From NCBI RefSeq assembly GCF_040412425.1, contig NC_089755.1, positions 52,045,798 to 52,109,797 on the forward strand: 64,000 nt of DNA. Direction: 5' to 3'. The translations under genes and the position numbers were made by a program. Source of the DNA: Macrobrachium rosenbergii (Eukaryota; Arthropoda; Malacostraca; Decapoda; Palaemonidae). Of the stretch, positions 47,244 to 59,400 are shown one piece after another; the first letter of the stretch is position 1, and every line of letters starts with the position of its first letter. A model generated the notes under the pieces. It did not search any database, was not told the origin of the DNA, and saw nothing but the letters and a program-made list of their open reading frames with translations.

Positions 47244-47244
<1 letters not shown>
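46978..47244. mobile_element. 267-bp long palindrome (foldback element) with (AT)n centre
   Basis: The left arm begins AATTTTCTTTTGTATAT and the right arm ends ATATACAAAAGAAAATT. TTTCACCTTTCTCCCT, the near-identical GCCACGTAATGCATAC and ACACACACGCATAT are mirrored in inverse order at 47150-47230 with few mismatches. The centre (47094-47127) is pure AT. The right end runs directly into a very long (AT)n tract. Confidence 0.8.
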
Positions 47245-47458
<214 letters not shown>

Positions 47459-47721
47459 TTTGTGCGAATGCATGCATGAAAACAGAAACATGCTGTGCTC
47501 ATAAAACGACACTCAATTACGTGCAATTTCATGCTCACAAAACCTGAACGATTTCAATTATAATATAGAAATGTGTTTCAGATTTCCTCATAATTACTGT
47601 AACATATATCTAATAACGGTGAAAATAGGAAACCATATTGTGTTGTTTTTGTCAGTTCTCTCTCTCTCTCTCTCTCTAATCCTTAGCTAACGTACACAGA
47701 CCTTATATATATACAGTATAC

Positions 47722-47852
<131 letters not shown>

Positions 47853-49559
47853 CCGTGTGTATATAATATGTGTGTACTCGTATATACGAGCAGTCTTGCA
47901 AAAGATAATGAATATTTGAATAGCAGAGAATTTATATAAGGTACAAATGTTTCCATTCACGTGTCTCCATGCATGCATACACGACACAATGGGAAAGAGA
48001 GAAATATATATCAATGATTATTTAGAATAATTCCAACGCTGCTTTCATTGCCGAGAATGAAAGGTTACTTTTGCTGGAAACTTGGTCGTCTCATAATGAG
48101 AACGAAAATATAAATCATTCCTCTAATTGTACAATCACTACCGTTATTAACTCCAAAATCATTGGGTTACTAATTCCAAAATCATTCGGTAGGAATGTCG
48201 TTTGACTGCAGATACAGCATAATTGCATGTTGAGTCAAGAAACTTATTTCAAATGGAATGAATATTTTAGAAGATGAATTTGATTTCGGAAGTGATTTTT
48301 ATAAATATTATTCTTATCAGTATTGCATAAGTGGTATTAAGAAATTCCTTTCCTTCTTACTTTACAGTGGAAATATTCAATCACTCTCACGTTACTTTTG
48401 GTCAGTCTGAAAGTTACCGAGTCACTAAACCTTTTACTTTTTCTTCGGCAGGTGAATGCAAGCACTGCAGTTCTTTATAGAATTAGCTGGCAATTAGTAT
48501 TTCGGAATTAACTTTCTTGATTTTTTTATTATAAACAGATAAAACGAAACTCCTTGCCCATGAAAACCAACGACTTCTCGACGACAGCGAGGAAATGACA
48601 GTGCACGACCTACTTTATTGGCCTGCAGCAGAACCTAAATGTTATAATACGGGAAAAGCGTAGGAATGGGAGTGTGGAGAACGTGAGGGACGGGGAGGGG
48701 GTGGATGGGGGATGATGCGTTGTGGGAGGTCGGAAGGGAGGAGCCTGGACATGATCCGGCTCGGGTAGGGGGTAGCAGGGGGTGATTGAAGGAGGGAGTA
48801 AGAATGAGTTGAAGGTGGAATAGGCTGCACGAACTTGCAGCCTTTCGAGACGGGAAATATCTTGCTCGGTATGTTATGAAACTTGTGATCATTGTTTATA
48901 AATCATCGCTTCTTTCCCTTCTCCGTCCTCTTACTGTGGCTTTTCTCTTGTCTTTTTTTTCTATTTCGCTTTATATCTGTCATTTTTCTCTAGTTTTCAC
49001 ACTCTCTTCCCCCCTCGTTCTTTGCAACAGGGAATATAAAAGTGTCGAAAATATCTGGAATCTGGACCTTCTTATATTCATAGTTAATCAAACCAAGCGT
49101 AATACATGAACAACAATAATGTGAAACCCTAACAAACACCTTTAAAATACTTTCAAATTTCCTTTAGGTTGAAATTTTTATTTTTCTGTTAAGTAACCGA
49201 GGCACTTTCATTCTTAACAATCCCCTATAACCGATAATCGCATCCGGGCTTTTGTTTCATCGAAATTACTTACAACATCATTGCCATAAACCTGGGGGCA
49301 ACGAGTGTTCGCCTTTTTGTAAGGAAAGTAATTTCCATTTTATGAATAGATCCAACGAGGGTCTGAGTGTCTTAAGGAGACAGACAATAGGGAAACAAAA
49401 ACTGTATGGAGGAGAGATGCAAGGCTGTAGTGATTAAGCTTTCTTTTGGATTAAAGGTCACCATTTTCTAATTCGCCGTTTTTCTTTTCTTCTTTATATT
49501 TGCCTCTAGGCATGTATTATTATGCACTGTACAACCAGATGGGCTAATTATAATTACAG

Positions 49560-49563
<4 letters not shown>
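47853..49563. other. Intergenic DNA with a G-rich segment
   Basis: No gene is supported. The plus strand at 48650-48810 is strongly G-rich, with a four-run G-quadruplex-type motif at 48687-48711. Confidence 0.6.
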
Positions 49564-49648
<85 letters not shown>

Positions 49649-49649
49649 A

Positions 49650-49703
<54 letters not shown>

Positions 49704-49742
49704 AGCAGTTTAACCTGATCACTGAGATGTGTGTGTAAAATA

Positions 49743-49798
<56 letters not shown>

Positions 49799-49808
49799 TA
49801 TATATATA

Positions 49809-49876
<68 letters not shown>
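49564..49876. repeat. (TA)n, (ATT)n, (TA)n, (TA)n cluster
   Basis: AT at 49564-49638, a short GT run, ATT at 49651-49701, then AT at 49746-49790 and 49817-49875. Confidence 0.95.
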
Positions 49877-49878
<2 letters not shown>

Positions 49879-51454
49879 AAACTAAAATGCTAATAAAATA
49901 AACTAGAAAAACAGATAATATAAGTATGTCATTTGAAACCAGTCCTACGAAGACTGTAATGGCTTGTGCTTACTTACCCCTCAATTTTCTCATAATGACC
50001 ATTCTGTCCACGTAAGGATGTAATGGCCGACTGAATTGAAGTTAGATAAATTTAATTAAAATGAGGGGAAAGCTATTTTTAACTAAATTTGGCAAAACCA
50101 TACGTAGATGATTTGCTTGACATGGCTTCATGGAACACTACAAAGCCTGAACTTGGCCAGGAAAATGTCAACATGAATGTTACGACTCAAGTATGACCCT
50201 TCAAAGTTCAGTGTTCGCAAGAATAACGGATAACCGCGTCTAGGAAAGACTGGATAAGTGACTGATAGTTGTTCATGCTGTATGGGACCCATTCGCAACA
50301 TTAGAAAGTAAGAATTCTAACTGTATTAGAATAAGAATTTTACTGAGAAGACCCACTACAGTAAGATTTAAAAACACTAGCGTATCTGTGGGATTGGACA
50401 ATGCTAATCCTTCTAAGATTAAGGATAAATGGATAATCCAACAGAGATCAGAATAAGACGAACAGGTAAAAACAGTCAGGTAAGTTCGTCGTCAAAATTT
50501 CTTAAATAAGAAGCCAAGAAGGAACCCCATCATAACCCTGACCTTCGTTCTGTTTTAGTGTCTTGCGCACTCGGAAGACCAAACAGGAAACCACAAGGTT
50601 TGTGGAATGGGGAAAACAACAGCAGGTGTCTATAAAATAGTCCAGGTGGAAACTCGTGAAAGAAGAATGGCAAAAAGTATAGCTTCATTAGCAGAAAACC
50701 TGGCCGTGTCTTAAAATTACTTGGGTTTTTCTTTCTGACGATCTGTACAATTGAGATTATTTCTCTCCAAACCAGATCCCTACAAATTCGATGCTTGTCT
50801 CTGCAATTCATCTTCATTTGCACAGTTGTGTCAGACTAGAAAGTATTTCCAACGGGGCAATTTATGCCTCAAACCTGTATTATCACCATTAAACTCCATG
50901 AAAGTGATCTTTTAGAACTTGCAACGCCTGGGAATTTGGAAATTCGATTCAATAACTTACCGATGTTTTATACTTGAAAGTAACATAAAACAGCTGTTGG
51001 TTAAATCTGTCTTTAAGAGGCTGAGTATGTTCATAAACACAATATACTTCTCTTTTGGGATCATTCCCAAACCACGAAGTCTACCTTTCGCGCGAGACGG
51101 CGCACAAGCGGAACCTTAGCATCGCTTTAAACATTTTTGATGATAATACGTCGGGAACCTGCCGCCTACAAGTATCTTAACATACTCCAAACATTTTATT
51201 TACTTGCAGAACGAACGGGTTAACTTATGTTCAAAACATTTTCACAGGCTCCAGAGTAACGTGTTACAGGTTGTGGAAATAAATGTTGTTTCATTATGCC
51301 AATGATCCGTTTAATGCTGAGGTTAAAATAATTCAACATCAAATGCAACCACTTCACCTGAGGAATTAAGAAAATTAAGTTCTTGACTTAACACTTATTC
51401 TCTTACTTAATTTGATAGATGTGATAACATATATACAAACAGACAGCAACATAC
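49877..51454. other. Intergenic DNA, no supported gene
   Basis: No microsatellite longer than a few units, no motif-bearing reading frame. Confidence 0.55.
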
Positions 51455-51696
<242 letters not shown>

Positions 51697-52400
51697 TATT
51701 ACAAAAGTAAACTGCAACTTAATGAAACATAATATAAGAATAAGTGTGTCCATTCTAAAAATTAATATTTCTTAACTCCTCACCTAAAATCACTGCACCT
51801 CATATCAAACCCTATTAATCCTCAGTAACCATTATTAAATTCATAATGAATTGATGAAACAATCATTATTTCCACAACTTGTATCACATAATCCTATTGA
51901 TAATTGTCATCATGGCGAATCTGTACTGTGGCATCCCTAAGTGACCCCGAAGCACAAAGCCTGTGGAACAAACTCCACAAGTTCCCAGATCCTCGAACAA
52001 AGACTGACAAAAACTGCATCGAGAGTCGTCGATAGGAATCCAATCCCTCGCTACCCAGGGCTCGAGAGTCCCATCTCAAGGAAGGAAGGGTTACTGGGTC
52101 TCCTACTTTCCCCAGCGGGGATCAAGGACCTTTCCCGTATCCTACACAAGACCATTCAGATTGAACAAGTGGTTAACGGGACTTTCATGATGAAAAAGTA
52201 GCATAAGCTTGCTATCTGCTTTAATGAGGTCAAATGACCTCAATAATGTCTTTTTATATGTCAGTGTTAGTTTTTTTTAGTGGTTCTATCTTGGTCTACT
52301 TGATTTCTTACACTCAAGTGTGTATGCTTTTTCGTGGTGTATATTAAAATTTACGCACGGGATAAAGTTACGTTTTATGAGTATAATTAAAACTATCCAA

Positions 52401-52614
52401 TCTCCCTCTCTCTGAAAATTCAACTTTTTAAGTATCTAATCTCTCTCTCTGAAAAATAAAATATTTGAATATCTAACGCTCTCTCTCTCTTTCTCTGAAA
52501 AATCAACTTTTTGAGTATCTAACTCTCTCTGTCTCTCTCTGAAAAATCAACTTTTTGAGTATTTCTCTCTCTCTCTCTATCTCTCTCTGAAAAATCAACT
52601 TTTTGAGTATCTAA
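52401..52614. repeat. Five copies of a (CT)n-linked 27-bp motif
   Basis: GAAAAATCAACTTTTTGAGT followed by ATCTAA recurs five times (the first two copies diverged), each separated by a CT-rich tract of variable length. A compound minisatellite in which the spacer is itself a microsatellite. Confidence 0.9.
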
Positions 52615-53086
52615 GTTGCAGCTAAACAGTTTTAGGGAAGGTAAAATCCAGTCTACATTTCACATACTTGTTCTCCGTTACTTCACATTTATCAATCAGT
52701 TTTCTGTTTTTTTTTTTGGGGGGGGAATACCTTAGATATTTCATTTGTTATGAGTATATGTACTGTATACGAATATATTGCAAAGATAATAAAAGTATTC
52801 TTACGTATGTAGTAAGTGAAAACATATGCTCACTTATGTTACAGAGGAAAAGTAAATATTCAAACTTACACTTAACTTTTCCATCTCAAGCTCAGAGATA
52901 CGTGACTTGCTGACTGACTTTACGCTTGGCTACGCATGCGCGACGTTTGCTAATATATGGAGGGGCATTGGGTCACGCACTTTGCCCTATAGTATTTTGT
53001 AATGTATTTGTAAAAACCCCTTCAATATTTGTTGGTCGCTAAATTAGTATTCCTATACAAGAAGTCATTTTACTTTTGAAACTAGA

Positions 53087-53117
<31 letters not shown>

Positions 53118-53279
53118 CGACCCATTGCTGAAATCTGGGCGATTCAGCATCAGAACTCGAAATGCTGACGTATTTGGTGCAGTATAATCACAAAAATGAC
53201 ACAAAAATATGCAAAACAAAAATTGAATTTAACACCATATAATGAACAAATAATTTCCATCTTTTGTTTTTAAATATAC

Positions 53280-53280
53280 A

Positions 53281-53363
<83 letters not shown>

Positions 53364-53381
53364 GTGTGTGTGTGTGTGTGT
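53280..53381. repeat. (AT)n(GT)n compound microsatellite
   Basis: About 40 AT units then about 9 GT units. A (CT)n of about 13 units lies at 53091-53117. Confidence 0.96.
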
Positions 53382-53629
53382 GGCTACTATTCATCCCCTC
53401 GACCATATTACGCGCTTGCCCATTTACAGCTGGATGAACTAGTGGGCAATAGTCCAGGACCCATCCATGGTCTTATCAACTGTAAGCCGGACGCTGTATC
53501 GCACAGACTTCATGCCCACTGGTAGATTATACCTTCACAGACCCAGTTAAGTAAGACTGCAATCCCAGGCAATCGCAATAGTTCCATTTTCCGGTCTTTG
53601 AAGCTGACAGAAAGATTAATGAAAATTCA

Positions 53630-53770
53630 TCGTACAGAGACGTAATCCTTATAATGAATAGCATAATTTGTCTATGACGCCTGAAGACTCAACATTCGAA
53701 AGCATACAGAGACGTAATCCTTATAATGAATACCATAACATGCGTAAAGGTTCAACATTCGAAAGCATCT
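53630..53770. repeat. Two diverged tandem copies of a 65-80-bp sequence
   Basis: ACAGAGACGTAATCCTTATA and TCAACATTCGAAAGCAT occur twice in the same order. Confidence 0.8.
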
Positions 53771-54067
53771 ACCTGCTTCAGAGATGCAAGAAGTGGAAAT
53801 TCATGCGTCATTCGTTACCTTTACTGAATTCTTGCGAATGACCATGGATTAACAGCTAATAACCAGTAATTTAACTGTTGGTTTCTCTTCGTGCGAACAA
53901 AATTTAAACATGTCCAAAAAGTCTCTTCTCTCATCGATAGAGTAGTTGCTTCAAGGACAGAGTGATACGAAAGTCTGATTAAAATGAAGGCTATTCTCTC
54001 AATCTGGTAGCGAAAGAAAGGTTGCTCACTGACAAGAGTATGAGCCGTTTCAGAGGCAAATCCAGTT

Positions 54068-54232
54068 TACTGCTATTACTGCTAATATCACTACTAATAC
54101 TACTACCACTACTACTGGATTTAGATTTAGCCAGTCTTGTGCTGGCACGGGCTCTCGCTCTACAGCATCTAGTAAAATACCACTACTACTAATACTACTA
54201 CTACTACTGCTACTACTACTACTACTACTACA
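54068..54232. repeat. Imperfect (TAC)n trinucleotide repeats
   Basis: ACTACTACT and CTGCTAT-type units at 54068-54118 and 54180-54232, split by 60 bp of unique DNA. Serine or valine runs in open frames here come from the repeat. Confidence 0.9.
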
Positions 54233-54299
54233 GGAGAGAGAATTCTTGAGGCAGGACGACCCACTGTCGAGCTTTCGACCTTTCATGATATGATGACAA

Positions 54300-56309
54300 A
54301 TGATATTTTATGTATTTGATGATGACCGGATAAGAATTGAGTAAGTCACAGAACAGAACGAAGTAAGGCAGGTAGCAGAATTATTTCAGGAAGAATATAT
54401 TATTATTATTATTGCTAAGAAATTCAAATTGTCGAGATAAAACTGTTGTATAATTTAAATCCACAACTTATAAATACGTTGTATTATTTGTAAAAGATAA
54501 AAACAGACTTTTGAACACATGAACGGCGTTCCTCCTCAGTCTTAACTGGCAGAGCAAATCTTCACAGGATAAAGTTCCCACTTGTGGAAAAGGCCAGCAG
54601 AGTCAAGAAAGGTTTAGAACTGAGAATAGTAACAAATAACAATACTGAATAACAAAAAAATCATTCACTAGTAACCGCAATGAGTAAAATAACATTTATA
54701 ACAGGAACTAATGACAATTATACGAACACATAAAGTAAATAAATTATCACACTGAGTGACTATAGTGCTTGTGACACCAGCTTTTAGTGCCTAACTTTAC
54801 CATGTAAAAGTTAAAATTTATTTGTTCCTATTATTAGGATCTATTTAGGATTTCTGGACTTTGAAATAACAGTTGATACATGTATCTGTCAAGAATCTCT
54901 TTTTTACTGTAATCTAACAGCGTTTTATGAAATTAATACTCATGCAAACTAAATACAAAAAATCATATGTTCTGGTTGACACTACCTGTACCTTGACCAA
55001 AGCAAGTATCCAAAAAATAACTTTGGCAGGATTATAGATTAATGGAGCATAAACGATCAGTAAAATATGGCTCATAGAGCTCGAGAATTTTCCGTTCATG
55101 TGCGAGACACTGCCATGGCATAAACTGGAAAGACTCCTTGCTGCTTTGCAAGAGTAGTTGTCTGTGCAAAAAGATTCTAAAATCTGCCATCACTATGTAA
55201 ACTGAGAATACGATTCTATCAGTTGCTGCCACAAAAAGCGATTGCACGGATGACCTAGTTTCAAGACCTATTCTCAAACAATAGTTATTATGGATTCGGT
55301 CCCTGGTCCCGAAAAGAATGGTCAGTCTTATGAAGGAACGAATCAGGTACGATGTCTTGGTCTTGACCCTTCCTATCACAGGATGAGAAAGATAATCACA
55401 ATCTCTAATCCTGCCAGAGTAGCATTCCACACCTGCTTATTGAATATAAATATCGAGGCATAAACACCCCTATTCAACCGTGGTTTCAACACCTTATTGT
55501 ATTTATGGCAAAGACCTATGTTGGCTTGAAGCCTGCTTCATCTAAATCAATCAACCAACTTTGTCTTTCTTCCTCATTCACCAGAGATCAGGGTTGTAGT
55601 AGTGTCAACCAAGATTCAATTTATTTTGTATTAATTTTGTTTTTATAAATCCATCAATTTAATACATTTATCAGGTTACTGTTGTTGACGTGCTGTCTTA
55701 TTATTAGTTGTAAATGAGTTGATATATGTAATTGTAATAATTATATATTGCAATTTACTAAAACAAGGTAATGAGTCAACACTGAACTGCAAGAAAACAT
55801 TTGAAACCATGTTACTTTTACACATAAAGAGGCATCGAGTATTGTTTAGTTAACACATTATCTTATTTTCTCTGTAAGCATTGTATTATGCATGGCGTCA
55901 AAAATGCAGTATACAGTCTTTTAAGGCTATGCATCTTGAAGTTCATGGGAGAAACAGCAGAGTTAATCGCTGCTAACCGGAATTCTACCCAGCGATTTGA
56001 TTTCGTTTTAAATTATGAAATACGATACATTCAAACATTATTGTATTTATATCAACTATTTAATAGTTATTTAAAACATATAAGATAAAAAATAAATTTG
56101 AAATGTCATTTTCAAATGATCAAAACGGTTTATGTTGTAACCAAACAATTCCAATCGCGTAAACAAAGGGTAAACTGTGCAGAATAGAACCCGCTCCTTG
56201 CCGCAGACTGCGGTACAACAACACCAGTTGTAAACAACACTGTGGCTGTCGGCAGTTTGTTGTTTGTCAACACCGAAGAAGGTCAACTGAGCCCTAAACT
56301 GTCGTCGAG
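54300..56309. other. Intergenic DNA upstream of UBLCP1
   Basis: Contains a 132-codon minus-strand open frame (55430-55032) of no recognised family and the presumed UBLCP1 promoter from about 56150. Confidence 0.5.
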
Positions 56310-56460
56310 ATGAAGTCTATCACCGTTAAATGGAACGGGAAAGAATACGAGATAGAAGTGGACGAGGCGACCATGACAGTTAAGGACTTCAAAGAAGCGA
56401 TCGAGAAGAAGACTTGCGTCAAGCCCCACCGACAGAAGCTGTTGAATTTGAAGCTCAAAG
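56310..56460 (+). CDS. UBLCP1: UBLCP1 coding exon 1
   Basis: ATG in GTCGAGATGAAG; encodes the first 50 residues of the UBL fold and ends AAAG|GTATGA in phase 1. The preceding 150 bp (from about 56150) are more GC-rich than the surroundings and probably hold the promoter and 5' UTR; no TATA box is apparent. Confidence 0.94.
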
Positions 56461-59400
56461 GTATGAAATAAATTGCATTTGCTTAGGTTGGGTTGTGGGT
56501 GTACTGTTCTAAGCCTAGTTTAGGCTTTTTAAGGCTTTAAGACCCTCGCTTTGGCCAGGCTAAACGGCCGTTAGCGTAGGTTGGTCCCCACGCTAAGGCT
56601 TTGGTTAAATTAGAAGATGGCAGGCTTTGAACTCATTTCGGCAACAGCATCCAGAATCCTAGATAGGCCAGCCTGCATTTGCACCTCTTTAGGCCTGCAC
56701 TATGATAAAACTCATAAGTAGGTTAGGTTAGTGGGCTAGGTTATAATGGTATAGGCTAGCCTAGTCCTGGTGACTCACCAACATGCATCCAATATCACCA
56801 TTGGGTGTGGTCGAATTAGGTTAGTCAGTGGCCAACCTATCCTATTTGGGCACTTTTTGGGTTCGGGTGAGTGTTGAAAGACGGGACAAGTTCCACAGAC
56901 ATAAACAAACTTAACCTTTACTAGAATGCCAGGTCCGGACCTAACCAGAACGTACCTACCTAACTTTGCTTAGAGTGCCGTGCCCGGACCTGGCTTTTGG
57001 GGGCGGCTTATGTTCGGAGATTGCCCCTTGGTTCTGCAAACTACCCTTTTTTTCCCTATTGCTAGGGTATACTAGAGTGGGAAGGGCAATTTAAGTTAGT
57101 GAATACTGTACTAGGCCTGGGTAGAACTGGAGACTACTACTGTTGTCTGGTTCCTGCCAGTCGCTGACTGGAATATATACCACCTTTTGTTAATATTTTT
57201 CTTTTGTTGATGTTTATGATATTTACCATCTTTTGCTGATGTTTTTATGTTCATCTAAAAGGGATGAGTACTAAACACAGCTCCCATTTAGCAAGTAAAC
57301 TGGTAGTTACTGAACCAGAGGGGCGCTGTAGTATTCTCAGTTTTACCCCAAGCCTGTCCCAACTTAAATACTATTTAGGCCTAGTAATGAAAGTATAAAT
57401 AACCTTTGTATGTTTTCTGAGATAAAATTTGTTATCTAGTGTTGTTAGCATATTGGCTTTTTCCTCATTGTGTTTTTGGGTGTTTTATGAACCCACTTCT
57501 CACCATTTTATCAGGTAAAACCTATGTTGTCTCCTATTCTCTAGTTTCTATACATTTTCATATATATTTTCTTCCTTGGTGGTAGGTATTCAATTATATA
57601 CTGGCTTGAGGTTTGAAGGTGACCATGGTTAGGCTGATGCATTTTCTTTCTGCTTTGGCAGAAGGTCTTACTTGGCCTGTATTTGAGTTTGCTGGACCCA
57701 AGTGTCCCTTGCCTGGAGAACCCATGGAGTTCGAGTTGGAGAGGCACTTTCATAGGGTCATCAGGCTCGTTTGTAAGAGGAATGGCCTTGGAAAAGTGAC
57801 CTAGGCTACTCCTTGGCCTCTGGTATCCTCCATCGAGGTCACCTTTGGGTTTGACCTGGGTGCTTTATGATTGTCTTGGCTGCCCTAGTCTCTGCTGGCT
57901 TGTGGTGTATTGGAGAAAATATGTAGTAGCTACATATCACTGAATTTTTTCATAAAAGTGAAACTTTTTCACATTGGTTTTGGAAATAAAGTTAATATGA
58001 TTGATTTACCTTTTTCAATGTCTTGTAGTACAAAAAATGTTTTTATAATTTTTTTTATTTCAGGGAAGACACCTGATGATGACACAAAAATGGGAACAAT
58101 TGGGTTACGCCCTGGAACTAAGGTATGTTTCCATTGTATTCGTTGTTTAGCTCTTCCAGCTTTATTATTACTTTATTGTAATATATTTTAAAACATCTTT
58201 TAGTGTTGATTTGATAAAAACTAGAACCTTATTATTGTATTAATATTCCTACACTAATATGAACCTTTAATTTTGGTCTTGCCCTTTCTGCCAGTCCCCA
58301 GCATTTGATATACTGCTCAAAATAAAAGTATATTCCAACTAAGACCATAAAATGGTGGGTTATGTATGCATGATTCTATTGGTGAAAACCTGCTGATCAA
58401 TCACATGTGTGGTGCCAAATCTCATGTTACAATTATGTCATTGCTTTGAATTTTGATTTTTGTTTCTTTAGGTCTCTTTTTCACTGTCCTCTTTCCTTCA
58501 TTTGGACCAGTCTTTCGTATTGAATTTGGTAATCAGAGTGCAGTATGCTCCAAGTTAGTTAGCCTCACTTCATAGTGTCTACATTCAGTATCTGAACTGT
58601 TGTTTGTTGTGTATCTTGTGTGTAAATTTCTGTCACTAAACATGTGAATTAGAATACAACGTGGTCAAAATATTTGTTTGAAGTGAATTACTCGTTTATT
58701 TCTGTGGAGTTTGCTAGTTCCTGAGCAGAGGGAAGAAGAAAATTGTTGATAATAGCAAAGTTGGTGAAGGGAGGTAAGAGGTATAGGGACCAAGTACATC
58801 AAAGACGTGGAGGGAGAAAATTAAGTAAAAATGAAGGAAGTTGTGGAACAGCAGAGACATTACTTTGAAAATTTACTTATTGAAGAAAGTAAGTAGCATG
58901 TCATGTCTTAGGGTCACTCAAAAGAGCTAGGAAAGGGGAAAGGTGTAAAAGTTCTGGAATCATTGGGAATCACAAGTGATTTACTAAAAGCCATGTTAAG
59001 AGCTTCATTGATCAGGTCACCAGAATGTATAACATGTCAAAGGAAGGTGAGAAGTGTGGTGATATATAATAATCAAGAGAGAATTAGTACATTTTAGAGG
59101 AAGAAGATTGCTTGAAATGCTATGAGAGTAATGGGGAAGTCGCTGGAACAATGGTTACAACAAATTTTATAAATTTTCAATGTATTATAGTATTGCAATT
59201 GCCAATTTGGCTTTGTGCCAGAATGAGCATCAAGAGGTAGTCTTTACAATGAGGTGATACAGGAAACACAGCGGAAGAAAAACGTTACATATTTGATGAC
59301 CTTGTGAGTCATTTTACATTATATTTGCTGACCTTGTGAGTCATTTGTTATATTGCAAAGAAAAACAATCCGATGAGGAAGATGGAAGCAGAGGGTCAGA

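Noticed and set aside
56700..56760. TTAGG telomere-like repeats (GGTTAGGTTAG)
   Set aside because: Only two units in intron 1 of UBLCP1; common short motif, not a telomeric tract.
57613..57804. Extra UBLCP1 exon
   Set aside because: Exons 1 and 2 already join seamlessly within the ubiquitin-like domain; an insert here would break the fold.
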